From CAVOOW01 sp963697675 (lineage in GTDB: Bacteria > Actinomycetota > Actinomycetes > JACCUZ01): DNA of 64,000 bases. The notes under the pieces are model-generated. The model searched no databases, had not been told where the DNA came from, and was given only the letters and a program-made list of their open reading frames with translations. The stretch spans positions 124,001-188,000 of the forward strand of contig CAVOOW010000006.1 in assembly GCA_963697675.1 (NCBI GenBank), given 5' to 3'. A program made the translations under genes and the position numbers. Positions 7,885 through 15,269 of the stretch are shown one piece after another (the first letter of the stretch is position 1; each line of letters begins with the position of its first letter).

Positions 7885-9099
7885 TCAGAACCAGAGTCGC
7901 GGTCCCACTCCCGGGGTGGCCTGGATGCGGGCCGCCTTGAGCAGCTGATGTGCCGCTCGTTTGCCGTTCTCGCCGGCCCTGGCCATCCGGGCCGCGATCA
8001 GCCCGGCAACGACCGGCGTCGAGAACGACGTGCCGCTCCACTCGCACAGGCCCTCGAAGTGCGTGACGTCGTTGGGTGGGACGACGCTGCGGTAGTCACC
8101 CGTCGCATACGCGTTGACCAGGTGCTCGCCGGGTGCGTAGACGTCGACCCAGCCTCCGTGGTTGGAGAAGATCGAGCGGTCGCGGCCACTGGCGTCGAGC
8201 GACCCCACGGAAACCGCCCACGGGAACGCAGCCGGCCAGAACGGTTTCGCCGTGCAGTCGTTGCCCGCGGCAGCCACCAGGACCACGCCCTTGTGATGGC
8301 GCAGTCGCTGCTCGTAGAACTCGACGAAACCCTTGGGTGGCAAGTTGTTCCGGGTATAGCAGCCGGCGGAGAAGCTGATGACGTCGGGCGTCTTCGCCAA
8401 CGCGTCGTGCAGTTGACGGATCAGCGCCGCCTCCGTCACGACTCCCGCCTGGTCGATGACCTGCTCGACGCTGACCTCAGCCCCGGGGGCGATGCACCGA
8501 ATCACCCCGGCGATGAACGTGCCGTGTCCCGCGTAGGGGTCGATGAAGCCGTCCGGTGCCGGCCACGAGTCGGCGATCTCGATGTCGGCCGGGTCATCGG
8601 CGATGATGCCGGCCAGCCACGGGATGTCGTAACGCTCCTTCAGGAAGCCCGTGTCGACCACTGCGACCCGCACCCCGGCGCCTTCCGGCGTCGACGCGAC
8701 CGCCGGCCACGGAGACATCACCGGCGGCTCGGCCGGTTCGGTGGCCGGACACATGCCGCCACGTGGGCAGATCGTGAGGATGTGGTTGGGCGTGGCCACG
8801 CCCTGACCGAGCTCCCGATCGGCGGCCTGCAGCATCTCCTGGATGTCGTCGTCGGGTCCCTGGAGCACGTTGACGCCGATGGGCAGCCGGTCGATGACCT
8901 CGGCCCTGTCGAGCAAGCGCGTGACTCTCTCGAGGTCGCGGTCGGCGACGAGCAGCTGGCCCTTGCGGTAGGCGTAGTCATAGGAACCCAGGTCCCGCCA
9001 GTCGGTCGGCCAGATGGCGAACTCCGGGTACGTCCTGAGCACTAAGTCCAGTTCCGCCTGGAATTTCCCACCCCTTTGGTCGTTCCCGTTCTCTGACAT
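7885..9099 (-). CDS. Subtilisin-like serine protease (S8) paired with CHAT protein
   Basis: About 404 residues without a signal peptide, so a cytosolic subtilase. The catalytic triad is clear: Asp in VRVAVVDTGF, His in YAGHGTFIAGV, Ser in WSGTSFSTPVVAG, with the oxyanion region VVLVAAAGNDC. A ~140-residue N-terminal region of unknown fold (polar, with DLGSYDYAYRKGQLLV) precedes it and may be a propeptide or a partner-binding domain. ATG at 9099 is preferred because GGAGGG lies six bases upstream; GTG at 9105 touches that site. It is transcribed divergently from a TPR-CHAT protease 52 bp away, and the pair sits inside an otherwise conserved mec/DUF2017 neighbourhood. A joint role with the CHAT protein is inferred from this arrangement. 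Confidence 0.85.
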   Translation of the reverse strand: MSENGNDQRGGKFQAELDLVLRTYPEFAIWPTDWRDLGSYDYAYRKGQLLVADRDLERVTRLLDRAEVIDRLPIGVNVLQGPDDDIQEMLQAADRELGQGVATPNHILTICPRGGMCPATEPAEPPVMSPWPAVASTPEGAGVRVAVVDTGFLKERYDIPWLAGIIADDPADIEIADSWPAPDGFIDPYAGHGTFIAGVIRCIAPGAEVSVEQVIDQAGVVTEAALIRQLHDALAKTPDVISFSAGCYTRNNLPPKGFVEFYEQRLRHHKGVVLVAAAGNDCTAKPFWPAAFPWAVSVGSLDASGRDRSIFSNHGGWVDVYAPGEHLVNAYATGDYRSVVPPNDVTHFEGLCEWSGTSFSTPVVAGLIAARMARAGENGKRAAHQLLKAARIQATPGVGPRLWF

Positions 9100-9138
9100 T
9101 GACACCCCTCCGTCGACTCAGGGTCCGGTCCTGGTCCC

Positions 9139-9144
9139 TACGAT
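9139..9144 (+). promoter_or_regulatory. Possible -10 element for the CHAT gene (leaderless)
   Basis: TACGAT lies 7 nt before the GTG at 9152. That spacing would place the transcription start on the start codon, as in the leaderless mRNAs that are frequent in actinobacteria, and it fits with the lack of any ribosome site before this GTG. No good -35 is seen at normal spacing. Confidence 0.3.
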
Positions 9145-9151
9145 CACCTAC

Positions 9152-11797
9152 GTGGCTTCACGCACAGTAGAGCCTGATACCCCGCTCAGTGATGCGCTCA
9201 ACGGCCAAGAATTGCTCCGCCTGGCTCTGTCGCTCCCGCGCGAGGCGCTTCGCCGGTGTGAGGCGATCCTGGCCACGCGTCCGGACCCAGCCGCGATGTC
9301 CTACGTGTTGCAGGCCGCCGGCGTCGCGAATCGCGAGCTAGGACACGGTCCCGAGGCACTTCGCTACGTACGTAGGGCATTGCGCGCCGCAGAACGCGAC
9401 GGGAGCCCTGATCGCATCGCCGACGTCACCGCGACACTCGGCGCAACGCTCGCGCAGGCGGGCCGACCGCGCGACGCGCTCGAAGCACTCAACCGTGCCG
9501 TCGACATGTCGCACGGGGTCGACGCCGCTCGGTGCCGGGTGCGGCGCGGCGCGGTGCTGCAGCTCCTGGGCCGCCACGACGAGGCGCTCGCCGACCTGCG
9601 CCGGGCCATTCCCGTGTTACGCAGCGCCGATCCCGTGTACGAGGCTCGAGCGCTCACATTTCGGGCGCTCGCCTATGACGAGCTCGGCGACTTCGGTCGA
9701 TCCGACAGGGATCTCGCCCGCAGCGAGGAGCTGATGCACGACGCGGGGCAACAGCTCGAGTCAGCCATGGCCCGCAACAACCGGGGACACGTCGCCTACC
9801 GCGCGGGTGAGCTGCCGTCGGCACTGCGCCACTACGACGCGGCCGAGGAGATGCTGACCTCCGTCGACACGCCGTTCCCGGATCTCGATCTCGATCGTTG
9901 CCGGCTGCTGCTGGCGGCCGGGATGCCGGACGATGCGCGCCGCCACGCTCGGCAGGCGGCAGATCTCCTCGCCGGGAACACCGCTCACGCGCACATCCGC
10001 GCCGACGCGCTCTTGATGGCCGCCAGCGCGGGCCTGGCCGCCGGCGACACGCGAGACGCGGTCGACGACGCCAGGGCCGCCGGGCGGCTGTTCCGCCAGC
10101 AAGGCCGCACCAGGTCGGCGATCCGCGCCCAGCGCACGGAGCTGCTCGCCCGGTGGACGAACGGCGAGGCGACGCTGGCCATGTTGCACGCGACAGAGGT
10201 CGTGGCTGACCAGCTCCAGGAGCTTCGCGACCCCGACGCCACCGAGGCCCGGTTGCTCGCCGGACGCCTCGCGCTCGCGATCGGCAGGGGGGAGGACGCG
10301 GACCACCATCTGGCGACTGCCGCACTCGCGCGCCGGCGCGGTTCCGCGATCGCCCGGGCCACGGGATGGCTGGCCCGCGCACTGCAGGCGGAGGCTGCCG
10401 GTGACTCGCGCACCATGCTGGCGTCCTGCCGTCGCGGCCTGGACGTGCTCGACCAGCACCGGCTGACGCTCGGCGCCACCGAGATGCGGGCCAGGGCCAG
10501 CGTCCACGGAGCCGAGCTCGCGGCACTGGCGACCCGGTACGCCGCTCGCGCGGGCGACCCGAAACAGCTGCTGCTCTGGAGCGAACGATGGCGGGCCACG
10601 GCGCTCGCGGCCGCGCCGGTCCGTCCTCCGGACGACGACGAGCTGGCCAGCGAGCTGTCCGCACTGCGCGGCGTGACAAGGCGGATCGCCGAGCAGCGCG
10701 CCGACGGCGCTCCGACAGCGCACTCGGAAAAAGAGCAGGCCAGGCTGGAGGCGTCCGTACGTGGCCGGATGCTGCGCACCAGCGGCACGAGCGGGCTCAC
10801 GAGCACGCCGGTCGACGTACGCCGGATCCGCGCAGCACTCGGCGCCACCACCCTGGTCGAGCTGGTCGAGGTCGACGGGACTCTGCACGTCGTGACGGTC
10901 GGCCTCGGCGGCACGCAGCTGCGCGAGGTCGGCTCGGCGGCCAGGGCCGAGGACGAGCTGGACTTCGCGCGCTACGGCCTGCGCCGAGCGGCCATGTCCA
11001 CCAGCTCGGCCGGCCGTCGGCTGGCGATGTCCTCGCTCGAGACGAACGCCGCCTCGTTGCAGGAGGCGCTGCTGGGGCCGGCGGTCGAGCACCTCGGTGC
11101 CGGCGAGGTCGTCATCATCCCGTCTGGCCGGCTGCACGCGGTGCCGTGGTCGCTGCTGCCGGCGCTGCGCGACCGGACGGTCTCGGTGGCCCCGTCGGTG
11201 GCCAGCTGGCTGCGCGCGACGTCGACGGCCAGGCCACGGCACGCCAAGGTCACCCTGGTCGCCGGGCCGGGCCTGGAGACCGACGGAGCCGAGGTGCACG
11301 ACGTCGCGTCGCGCTATCCCGGCGCGAACCTGCTCACCGGTGAGGCCGCCACGGCCGAGGGGGTGCTGGGGGCGCTCGAGGGCGCCTCGCTGGCGCATAT
11401 CGCGGCGCACGGCACCTTCCGGGCCGACAACGCGCTGTTCAGCTCCCTGCGGCTGGCCGACGGCGAGCTGACGGTGCACGACCTCGAACGGCTGCATCAC
11501 CCGCCGCACCGGCTGGTGCTGTCGAGCTGCGACTCCGGGCTCGCGGCGCACGCCGGGGCCGACGAGCTGCTGGGGCTGACCAACGCGCTGATCGGGCTCG
11601 GGACGGCGGGCCTGCTGGCCAGCGTCGTACCCGTCAACGACGTCGCGACCGTGCCGCTGATGATCGCCATCCACGGCCGGCTCCGCGAGGGCGCCACCCT
11701 GGCCCAGGCCCTGCACGACGCCCGCCGCTGGCTGGGCGGCAGCGACCCGGTGATCCTGGCGACCGGCCTGTCGTTCGTGGCGCTCGGCGGCGCCTGA
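9152..11797 (+). CDS. TPR-CHAT caspase-like protease
   Basis: About 881 residues. The first ~500 residues are helical repeats of TPR type (for example ALEALNRAVD, ALADLRRAI, ALRHYDAAEEML); the last ~230 are a CHAT domain (caspase HetF associated with TPRs). Catalytic residues are His ~753 in HIAAHGTFRADN and Cys ~793 in LVLSSCDSGLAAHAG, followed by the typical AFLGLG-like LIGLGTAGLLAS strand. CHAT proteases act as sensors that cleave a partner once the TPR part is engaged, e.g. TPR-CHAT (Csx29) with Cas7-11, or CHAT proteins that activate bacterial gasdermins. Here the neighbour is a divergent subtilase. An in-frame extension to 9014 overlaps that gene, so GTG 9152 is chosen. Function is inferred; a defence or regulated proteolysis role is possible. 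Confidence 0.85.
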   Translation: MASRTVEPDTPLSDALNGQELLRLALSLPREALRRCEAILATRPDPAAMSYVLQAAGVANRELGHGPEALRYVRRALRAAERDGSPDRIADVTATLGATLAQAGRPRDALEALNRAVDMSHGVDAARCRVRRGAVLQLLGRHDEALADLRRAIPVLRSADPVYEARALTFRALAYDELGDFGRSDRDLARSEELMHDAGQQLESAMARNNRGHVAYRAGELPSALRHYDAAEEMLTSVDTPFPDLDLDRCRLLLAAGMPDDARRHARQAADLLAGNTAHAHIRADALLMAASAGLAAGDTRDAVDDARAAGRLFRQQGRTRSAIRAQRTELLARWTNGEATLAMLHATEVVADQLQELRDPDATEARLLAGRLALAIGRGEDADHHLATAALARRRGSAIARATGWLARALQAEAAGDSRTMLASCRRGLDVLDQHRLTLGATEMRARASVHGAELAALATRYAARAGDPKQLLLWSERWRATALAAAPVRPPDDDELASELSALRGVTRRIAEQRADGAPTAHSEKEQARLEASVRGRMLRTSGTSGLTSTPVDVRRIRAALGATTLVELVEVDGTLHVVTVGLGGTQLREVGSAARAEDELDFARYGLRRAAMSTSSAGRRLAMSSLETNAASLQEALLGPAVEHLGAGEVVIIPSGRLHAVPWSLLPALRDRTVSVAPSVASWLRATSTARPRHAKVTLVAGPGLETDGAEVHDVASRYPGANLLTGEAATAEGVLGALEGASLAHIAAHGTFRADNALFSSLRLADGELTVHDLERLHHPPHRLVLSSCDSGLAAHAGADELLGLTNALIGLGTAGLLASVVPVNDVATVPLMIAIHGRLREGATLAQALHDARRWLGGSDPVILATGLSFVALGGA

Positions 11798-11807
11798 CCC
11801 GCGACGC

Positions 11808-11985
11808 GGTCGCTCACCGGGTCGCCGCCACGTTGACGAGCGACCTTCGTACGCGAAACGCCCGGCGTGTCACGGCCAAAGGTCGCTCACCGGGTCGCCG
11901 CCACGTTGACGAGCGACCTTCGTACGCGAAACGCCCGGCGTGTCACGGCCAAAGGTCGCTCACCGGGTCGCCGCCACGTTGACGA
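11808..11985 (+). repeat. 73-bp tandem repeat, 2.4 copies
   Basis: Two copies with no difference that I could see (11808-11880 and 11881-11953) and a third cut off after ~32 bases (from 11954). Each unit contains an inverted repeat GGTCGCTC / GAGCGACC with a 22-nt loop, so the array could form two or three hairpins. It begins 10 bp after the CHAT stop and ends just before the DUF2017 stop, between convergent genes. A terminator role is plausible; it also marks one edge of the inserted subtilase/CHAT pair. Confidence 0.9.
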
Positions 11986-11992
11986 ACGAGGA

Positions 11993-12547
11993 TCACCAGA
12001 GCGACTGGACGAGCGTCTCCTGCAGGTAGGTCAGCCGGTCGTAGACGAAGAACAGCGGCAGCCGGGGATCGTCGTCCGTGAGGCTCTCGACGACCTCGTC
12101 CCAGTCCTCGGTGATGCCGAGCCGTTCGCCGAGCACGAGGCGCGTGTCGTTGATGGCGCGCAGCCAGGCTTCTGCCTCGTCGGCCGTGAGGACGCGTTTG
12201 ACTCCCGGCTCGCCGAGGGTGCCCAGCGCGATGCGCGCGGCCTCGCGCTTGCTGTCGCGCAGGCCCGGCTCGGTATAGCGGCGGAAGTCGGCGGACGCCT
12301 CGGGGTCGTCGGTGTAGCCGTCGGGAAACAGCCGTGCCAGCGCAGTGTCCTCCGGCGGCTTGGTCGCTGTCCCGATGCCCACCGCGGCGGCCAACGGGTC
12401 CTGCTCGACTGACTCCGGCGGACCGAGCAGCTCGAGCATCTCGCCGAGGATGTGGGTGAGGATGCGCCCGTCCACATCGTCGAGCGACATCGTCACGCCA
12501 CGCCTGCTCTTCTTGAACCCAGAAGTCATCGCCGGCTCATTCGTCAT
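11993..12547 (-). CDS. DUF2017 (AosR-like) protein
   Basis: 184 residues in the DUF2017 family, which always sits next to clpS in actinobacteria. The M. tuberculosis orthologue Rv1332 (AosR) was described as a redox-responsive regulator that interacts with an ECF sigma factor through a CxxxC motif. This protein contains no cysteine at all, so that redox mechanism cannot apply in the same form. Recognisable parts are the opening RILTHILGEMLELL, YTEPGLRDSKREAARI and LPLFFVYDRLTYLQETLVQSL. The ATG at 12547 overlaps the end of clpS; a second ATG at 12529 is equally possible. Downstream it meets the 73-bp repeat array. Confidence 0.85.
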   Translation of the reverse strand: MTNEPAMTSGFKKSRRGVTMSLDDVDGRILTHILGEMLELLGPPESVEQDPLAAAVGIGTATKPPEDTALARLFPDGYTDDPEASADFRRYTEPGLRDSKREAARIALGTLGEPGVKRVLTADEAEAWLRAINDTRLVLGERLGITEDWDEVVESLTDDDPRLPLFFVYDRLTYLQETLVQSLW

Positions 12548-12827
12548 GCTGCATCGTTGCCCAGAGCCCGTACCCGTGCATCGCCTCGACGTCGCGCTCC
12601 ATCTCCTCGCGCGTACCGCTGGACACGACCGCCTTGCCTTTCTCGTGCACGTCGAGCATCAGCTTGGTCGCCTTCTCACGCGAGTAGTGGAAGTGTTTCT
12701 GCAGTACGAAAGCGACGTAGGACATCAGGTTGACCGGGTCGTTCCAGACGATCGTGACCCACGGTTTGTCGGGAATTACCACGTCCTCGACAACTGGCTC
12801 GTCCAGCTCGACAGGGGCGACGGACAT
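12537..12827 (-). CDS. clpS: ATP-dependent Clp protease adaptor ClpS
   Basis: About 96 residues. ClpS delivers N-degron substrates to ClpC/ClpP. Diagnostic segments are WVTIVWNDPVNLMSYV (the NDPVN loop that reads the N-terminal residue), VLQKHFHYSREKATKLMLDVHEKGKAVV and the Glu-rich helix EEMERDVEAMHGYGL. The ATG at 12827 was chosen. A TAGATT hexamer ends 7 nt upstream, which suggests a leaderless transcript; the longer TTG start at 12836 would overlap that hexamer. The gene is divergent from pncB with a very short shared promoter region, and overlaps the DUF2017 gene. Confidence 0.92.
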   Translation of the reverse strand: MSVAPVELDEPVVEDVVIPDKPWVTIVWNDPVNLMSYVAFVLQKHFHYSREKATKLMLDVHEKGKAVVSSGTREEMERDVEAMHGYGLWATMQHDE

Positions 12828-12834
12828 ACCCCTC

Positions 12835-12844
12835 AATCTAGGGT
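12835..12844. promoter_or_regulatory. Overlapping divergent -10 elements of clpS and pncB
   Basis: On the minus strand TAGATT (12840-12835) sits 7 nt before the clpS ATG. On the plus strand TAGGGT (12839-12844) sits 6-9 nt before the pncB GTG/ATG pair. Both spacings fit leaderless transcripts, and the two hexamers overlap by two bases, so the promoters could compete for RNA polymerase. No -35 was confirmed. Confidence 0.4.
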
Positions 12845-12853
12845 GGGACGGTG

Positions 12854-14188
12854 ATGAGCGCTCCCTTGGGCAACCAGCACGATTCCGACCGACGTGGCGG
12901 CCGACCCCGAAACACCGCGCTGCTGACCGACCACTACGAGCTGACCATGCTCCAGGCGGCGCTCCGGGACGGCACGGGGCAGCGCCATTGCTCGTTCGAG
13001 CTGTTCTCCCGGCGACTGCCCGAGGGCCGCCGCTACGGCGTCGTGGCCGGCACCGGCCGGCTGCTCGAGGCGATCCGGACTTTTCGGTACGACGACGCCG
13101 AGCTGGCGTTTCTCTCGGACAAGGGCGTCATCGACGGCACGACCTGCGAATGGCTGGCCAACTACCGGTTCGGCGGTGACGTCAGCGGCTATGCCGAGGG
13201 CGAGCTCTACTTCCCCGGCTCCCCCGTCCTCACCGTCGACGCGACCTTCGCCGAGGGTGTCGTGCTCGAGACGCTGGCGCTCTCGATCCTCAATCACGAC
13301 GCGGCGGTTGCCTCCGCAGCCGCCCGGATGGTCGTGGCGGCGGGTGAGCGCCCGTGCATCGAGATGGGATCCCGGCGTACCCATGAGGAGGCAGCGGTCG
13401 CTGCGGCGCGCGCGGCGTATCTCGCGGGCTTCGCCGCGACCTCCAACCTGGCCGCCGGCCTGCAGCACGGGGTTCCCACGGCAGGGACGGCGGCCCACGC
13501 GTTCACTCTGCTGCACGACCGCGAGGCCGACGCGTTCCGGTCGCAGATCGAGGCGCTGGGACTCGGCACGACTTTGCTGGTCGACACCTATGACATCGCG
13601 GCGGGCATCGCCACGGCGATCGAGGTCGCCGGTCCGCAGCTCGACGCGATCCGCATCGACTCGGGTGATCTCGGGGTGCTGGCCCAGCAGGCCCGGACGC
13701 TGCTCGACGAGCTCGGCGCGACGTCCACCCGCATCGTGCTGTCGGGCGACCTCGACGAGTTCGGCCTGGCCGCGCTGGCCGGTGCGCCGGTCGATGCCTA
13801 TGGCGTCGGCACGTCCGTGGTCACCGGCTCGGGGGCGCCGACGGCCGGCTTCGTCTACAAGCTCGTCGAGGTCGACGGACGGTCGGTCGCCAAGCGGTCG
13901 GAGGACAAGGTGACCCACGGCGGGCGCAAGACCGCCGTACGGCGCCATCGCTCGACGGGCACTGCGGTGCAGGAGGTGTTGCGGTCTCAAGGGTCTCCCG
14001 AGGCGAGGGACGGCGACCGTCCGCTGCAGGTCGCGTTCCTGAAGGGTGGCGAGCTCGTGGCCGACATAGACACCCTCGAGCAGTCGCGCGCCCATCTGAA
14101 ACGGGTGCTCACAACGGTGCCCTGGGAGGGGCTCAAGCTCTCCCGCGGCGAGCCGGCGATCCCCACCAGGTACGAGGAGTCCCGATGA
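12854..14188 (+). CDS. pncB: Nicotinate phosphoribosyltransferase PncB
   Basis: About 444 residues, normal length. The enzyme converts nicotinate, PRPP and ATP to nicotinate mononucleotide in NAD salvage. Recognisable are TDHYELTMLQAAL at the start, the RRLPEGRRYGVVAGTGR segment, CIEMGSRRTHEEAAVAAARAAYLAGF with the activating histidine region, LVDTYDIAAG, IRIDSGDLG and YGVGTSVVTG. Two starts are adjacent, GTG 12851 and ATG 12854. The final codons overlap pncA (ATGA), so degradation of nicotinamide and reuse of nicotinate are coupled in one transcript. Confidence 0.95.
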   Translation: MSAPLGNQHDSDRRGGRPRNTALLTDHYELTMLQAALRDGTGQRHCSFELFSRRLPEGRRYGVVAGTGRLLEAIRTFRYDDAELAFLSDKGVIDGTTCEWLANYRFGGDVSGYAEGELYFPGSPVLTVDATFAEGVVLETLALSILNHDAAVASAAARMVVAAGERPCIEMGSRRTHEEAAVAAARAAYLAGFAATSNLAAGLQHGVPTAGTAAHAFTLLHDREADAFRSQIEALGLGTTLLVDTYDIAAGIATAIEVAGPQLDAIRIDSGDLGVLAQQARTLLDELGATSTRIVLSGDLDEFGLAALAGAPVDAYGVGTSVVTGSGAPTAGFVYKLVEVDGRSVAKRSEDKVTHGGRKTAVRRHRSTGTAVQEVLRSQGSPEARDGDRPLQVAFLKGGELVADIDTLEQSRAHLKRVLTTVPWEGLKLSRGEPAIPTRYEESR

Positions 14189-14796
14189 CCGAGGCACCCA
14201 GTGAGGCGAGGGGGATCGGCGACTACGACCGGCAGACCGCCCTCCTGGTCGTCGACGTGCAGAACGACTTCACCGACCCGGCCGGCGGGTTGTACGTGCT
14301 CGGCGGCGAGGACGTCGTCGATCCCGTCAACATTGAGGTAGCAGCGGCACAGAACGCCGGCGCAACAGTCGTCTACACCCAGGACTGGCATCCCGAGTCG
14401 ACACCGCACTTCGCGAAGGACGGCGGCATCTGGCCCGTGCATTGCGTCGGTGGCACCTGGGGCGCCGAGCTCTATCCCAACCTGATCGTCCACGGCCCCG
14501 TCGTGCGCAAGGGCACCGGCGGCGAGGACGGCTACTCAGGTTTCTCCGTGCGCGACCCCGTCACCGGTGCTGCGACCCCGACACAGCTGCAGTCACTGTT
14601 GCCACCGGAGGTGCGGCGACTGGTCGTGGTCGGGCTGGCCGGCGACTACTGCGTCAAGGAGACGGCACTGGACGGGCTGCGGTTGGGCTATGAGGTCTCG
14701 GCACCGCTCGTCCTGACCCGATTCGTCAACCTGGCGTCCGGCGACGACGAGCGGACGGTCGCCGAGCTGCGCACCGCCGGAGTCACCGTCACCTAG
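14185..14796 (+). CDS. pncA: Nicotinamidase PncA
   Basis: 203-residue isochorismatase-fold amidohydrolase that turns nicotinamide into nicotinate. The catalytic triad is Asp24 (LVVDVQNDF), Lys109 (VVRKGT) and Cys156 (LAGDYCVKETA); metal ligands are Asp67 and His69 in TQDWHP and His86 in WPVHCVGG. It directly supplies the substrate of PncB encoded just upstream with a 4-bp overlap. By homology it would also activate pyrazinamide. After its stop begins a repeat-rich gap. Confidence 0.95.
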   Translation: MTEAPSEARGIGDYDRQTALLVVDVQNDFTDPAGGLYVLGGEDVVDPVNIEVAAAQNAGATVVYTQDWHPESTPHFAKDGGIWPVHCVGGTWGAELYPNLIVHGPVVRKGTGGEDGYSGFSVRDPVTGAATPTQLQSLLPPEVRRLVVVGLAGDYCVKETALDGLRLGYEVSAPLVLTRFVNLASGDDERTVAELRTAGVTVT

Positions 14797-14807
14797 CTCG
14801 CCCCCCC

Positions 14808-14900
14808 ACTTTCAAAGTCGATCATGCAGGAGTTGGAAACCACTCGCATAACCGCAGGTCACAGCCTCGAGATTCGCAATCGATCATGCACTACGTGACA
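14808..14900 (+). repeat. Composite interspersed repeat, unit 1
   Basis: Two direct copies of the core TCGATCATGCA, at 14818-14828 and 14880-14890, 62 bp apart. The interior carries AGTTGGAAA, CCGCAGGTCA and CGAGATTCG, all shared with the units at 22.3, 50.8 and 51.3 kb. The left flank CTTTCAAAG is also shared. It lies just after the pncA stop, in a gap of ~470 bp between pncA and the CGNR gene. Confidence 0.85.
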
Positions 14901-14957
14901 CGACAGTCTGGGCAGGATCGCCTTCCGGCCGCTGACGTTGCCCGGGGCACGCGGGCC

Positions 14958-15045
14958 GTCGGTTACTGCATGATCGACTTGGGATTTGGGGCCGCTGACC
15001 TGCGGCGATGGGGCTGGGTGTCGGTTACTGCATGATCGACTGGGG
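14958..15045 (-). repeat. Composite interspersed repeat, unit 2 (inverted relative to unit 1)
   Basis: Two cores in reverse orientation, TGCATGATCGA at 14967-14977 and 15029-15039, again 62 bp apart, each preceded by GTCGGTTAC. The interior read on the minus strand has CCGCAGGTCAGCGGCCCC. Units 1 and 2 face each other across ~75 bp of unrelated sequence. The right-hand core also forms the 3' coding end of the small ORF at 14963-15163. Confidence 0.85.
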
Positions 15046-15163
15046 AAATGAAGAGGGTGATGGCGCGGCGGCGCTTGCGTGAGGGCCGACGGCCCAAATC
15101 CCTTTGCAGCTGCTCCATGTCGCGGAGCTGCTGGAGTGCGATCGCGGCGATGAGGCTTGACAT
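14963..15163 (-). CDS. Small basic protein whose 3' end is made of the repeat
   Basis: 66-codon ORF with an excellent ribosome site: AGGAGGT four bases before the ATG at 15163. The first ~40 residues look like a real small protein, with a helical ALQQLRDMEQLQRDLGRR segment and a basic RKRRRA patch. After ITLFIS the frame enters the interspersed repeat (PVDHAVTD) and ends inside it. The likely history is that the repeat inserted at or near the original stop codon. No family is recognised. It is divergent from the CGNR gene. Confidence 0.5.
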   Translation of the reverse strand: MSSLIAAIALQQLRDMEQLQRDLGRRPSRKRRRAITLFISPVDHAVTDTQPHRRRSAAPNPKSIMQ

Positions 15164-15193
15164 GGTGACCTCCTAAGGACACTGGCTAACAGC

Positions 15194-15243
15194 GTATGCT
15201 GGTGTTGCATCTCCCGCAACCCCCTAACGAGGTATGCTGGTGT
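15194..15243 (+). promoter_or_regulatory. Direct repeats with -10-like TATGCT upstream of CGNR gene
   Basis: GTATGCTGGTGT occurs twice, at 15194-15205 and 15232-15243, start to start 38 bp. The TATGCT in each could be a -10 hexamer. The copies lie between two divergent ribosome sites (the small ORF at 15163 and the CGNR gene at 15270), so they may be operators or duplicated promoters for both. Confidence 0.4.
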
Positions 15244-15269
15244 CGCGTGCCTGAGGAGGAGGGCCAGCC

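Noticed and set aside
9761..11716. A 651-residue minus-strand gene opposite the CHAT protein
   Set aside because: It has no recognisable fold and is low-complexity; the plus strand has clear TPR and CHAT motifs.
14808..15045. CRISPR array
   Set aside because: The repeated core is short, only two copies occur per unit, the spacers between cores are similar to each other, and no cas genes are present.
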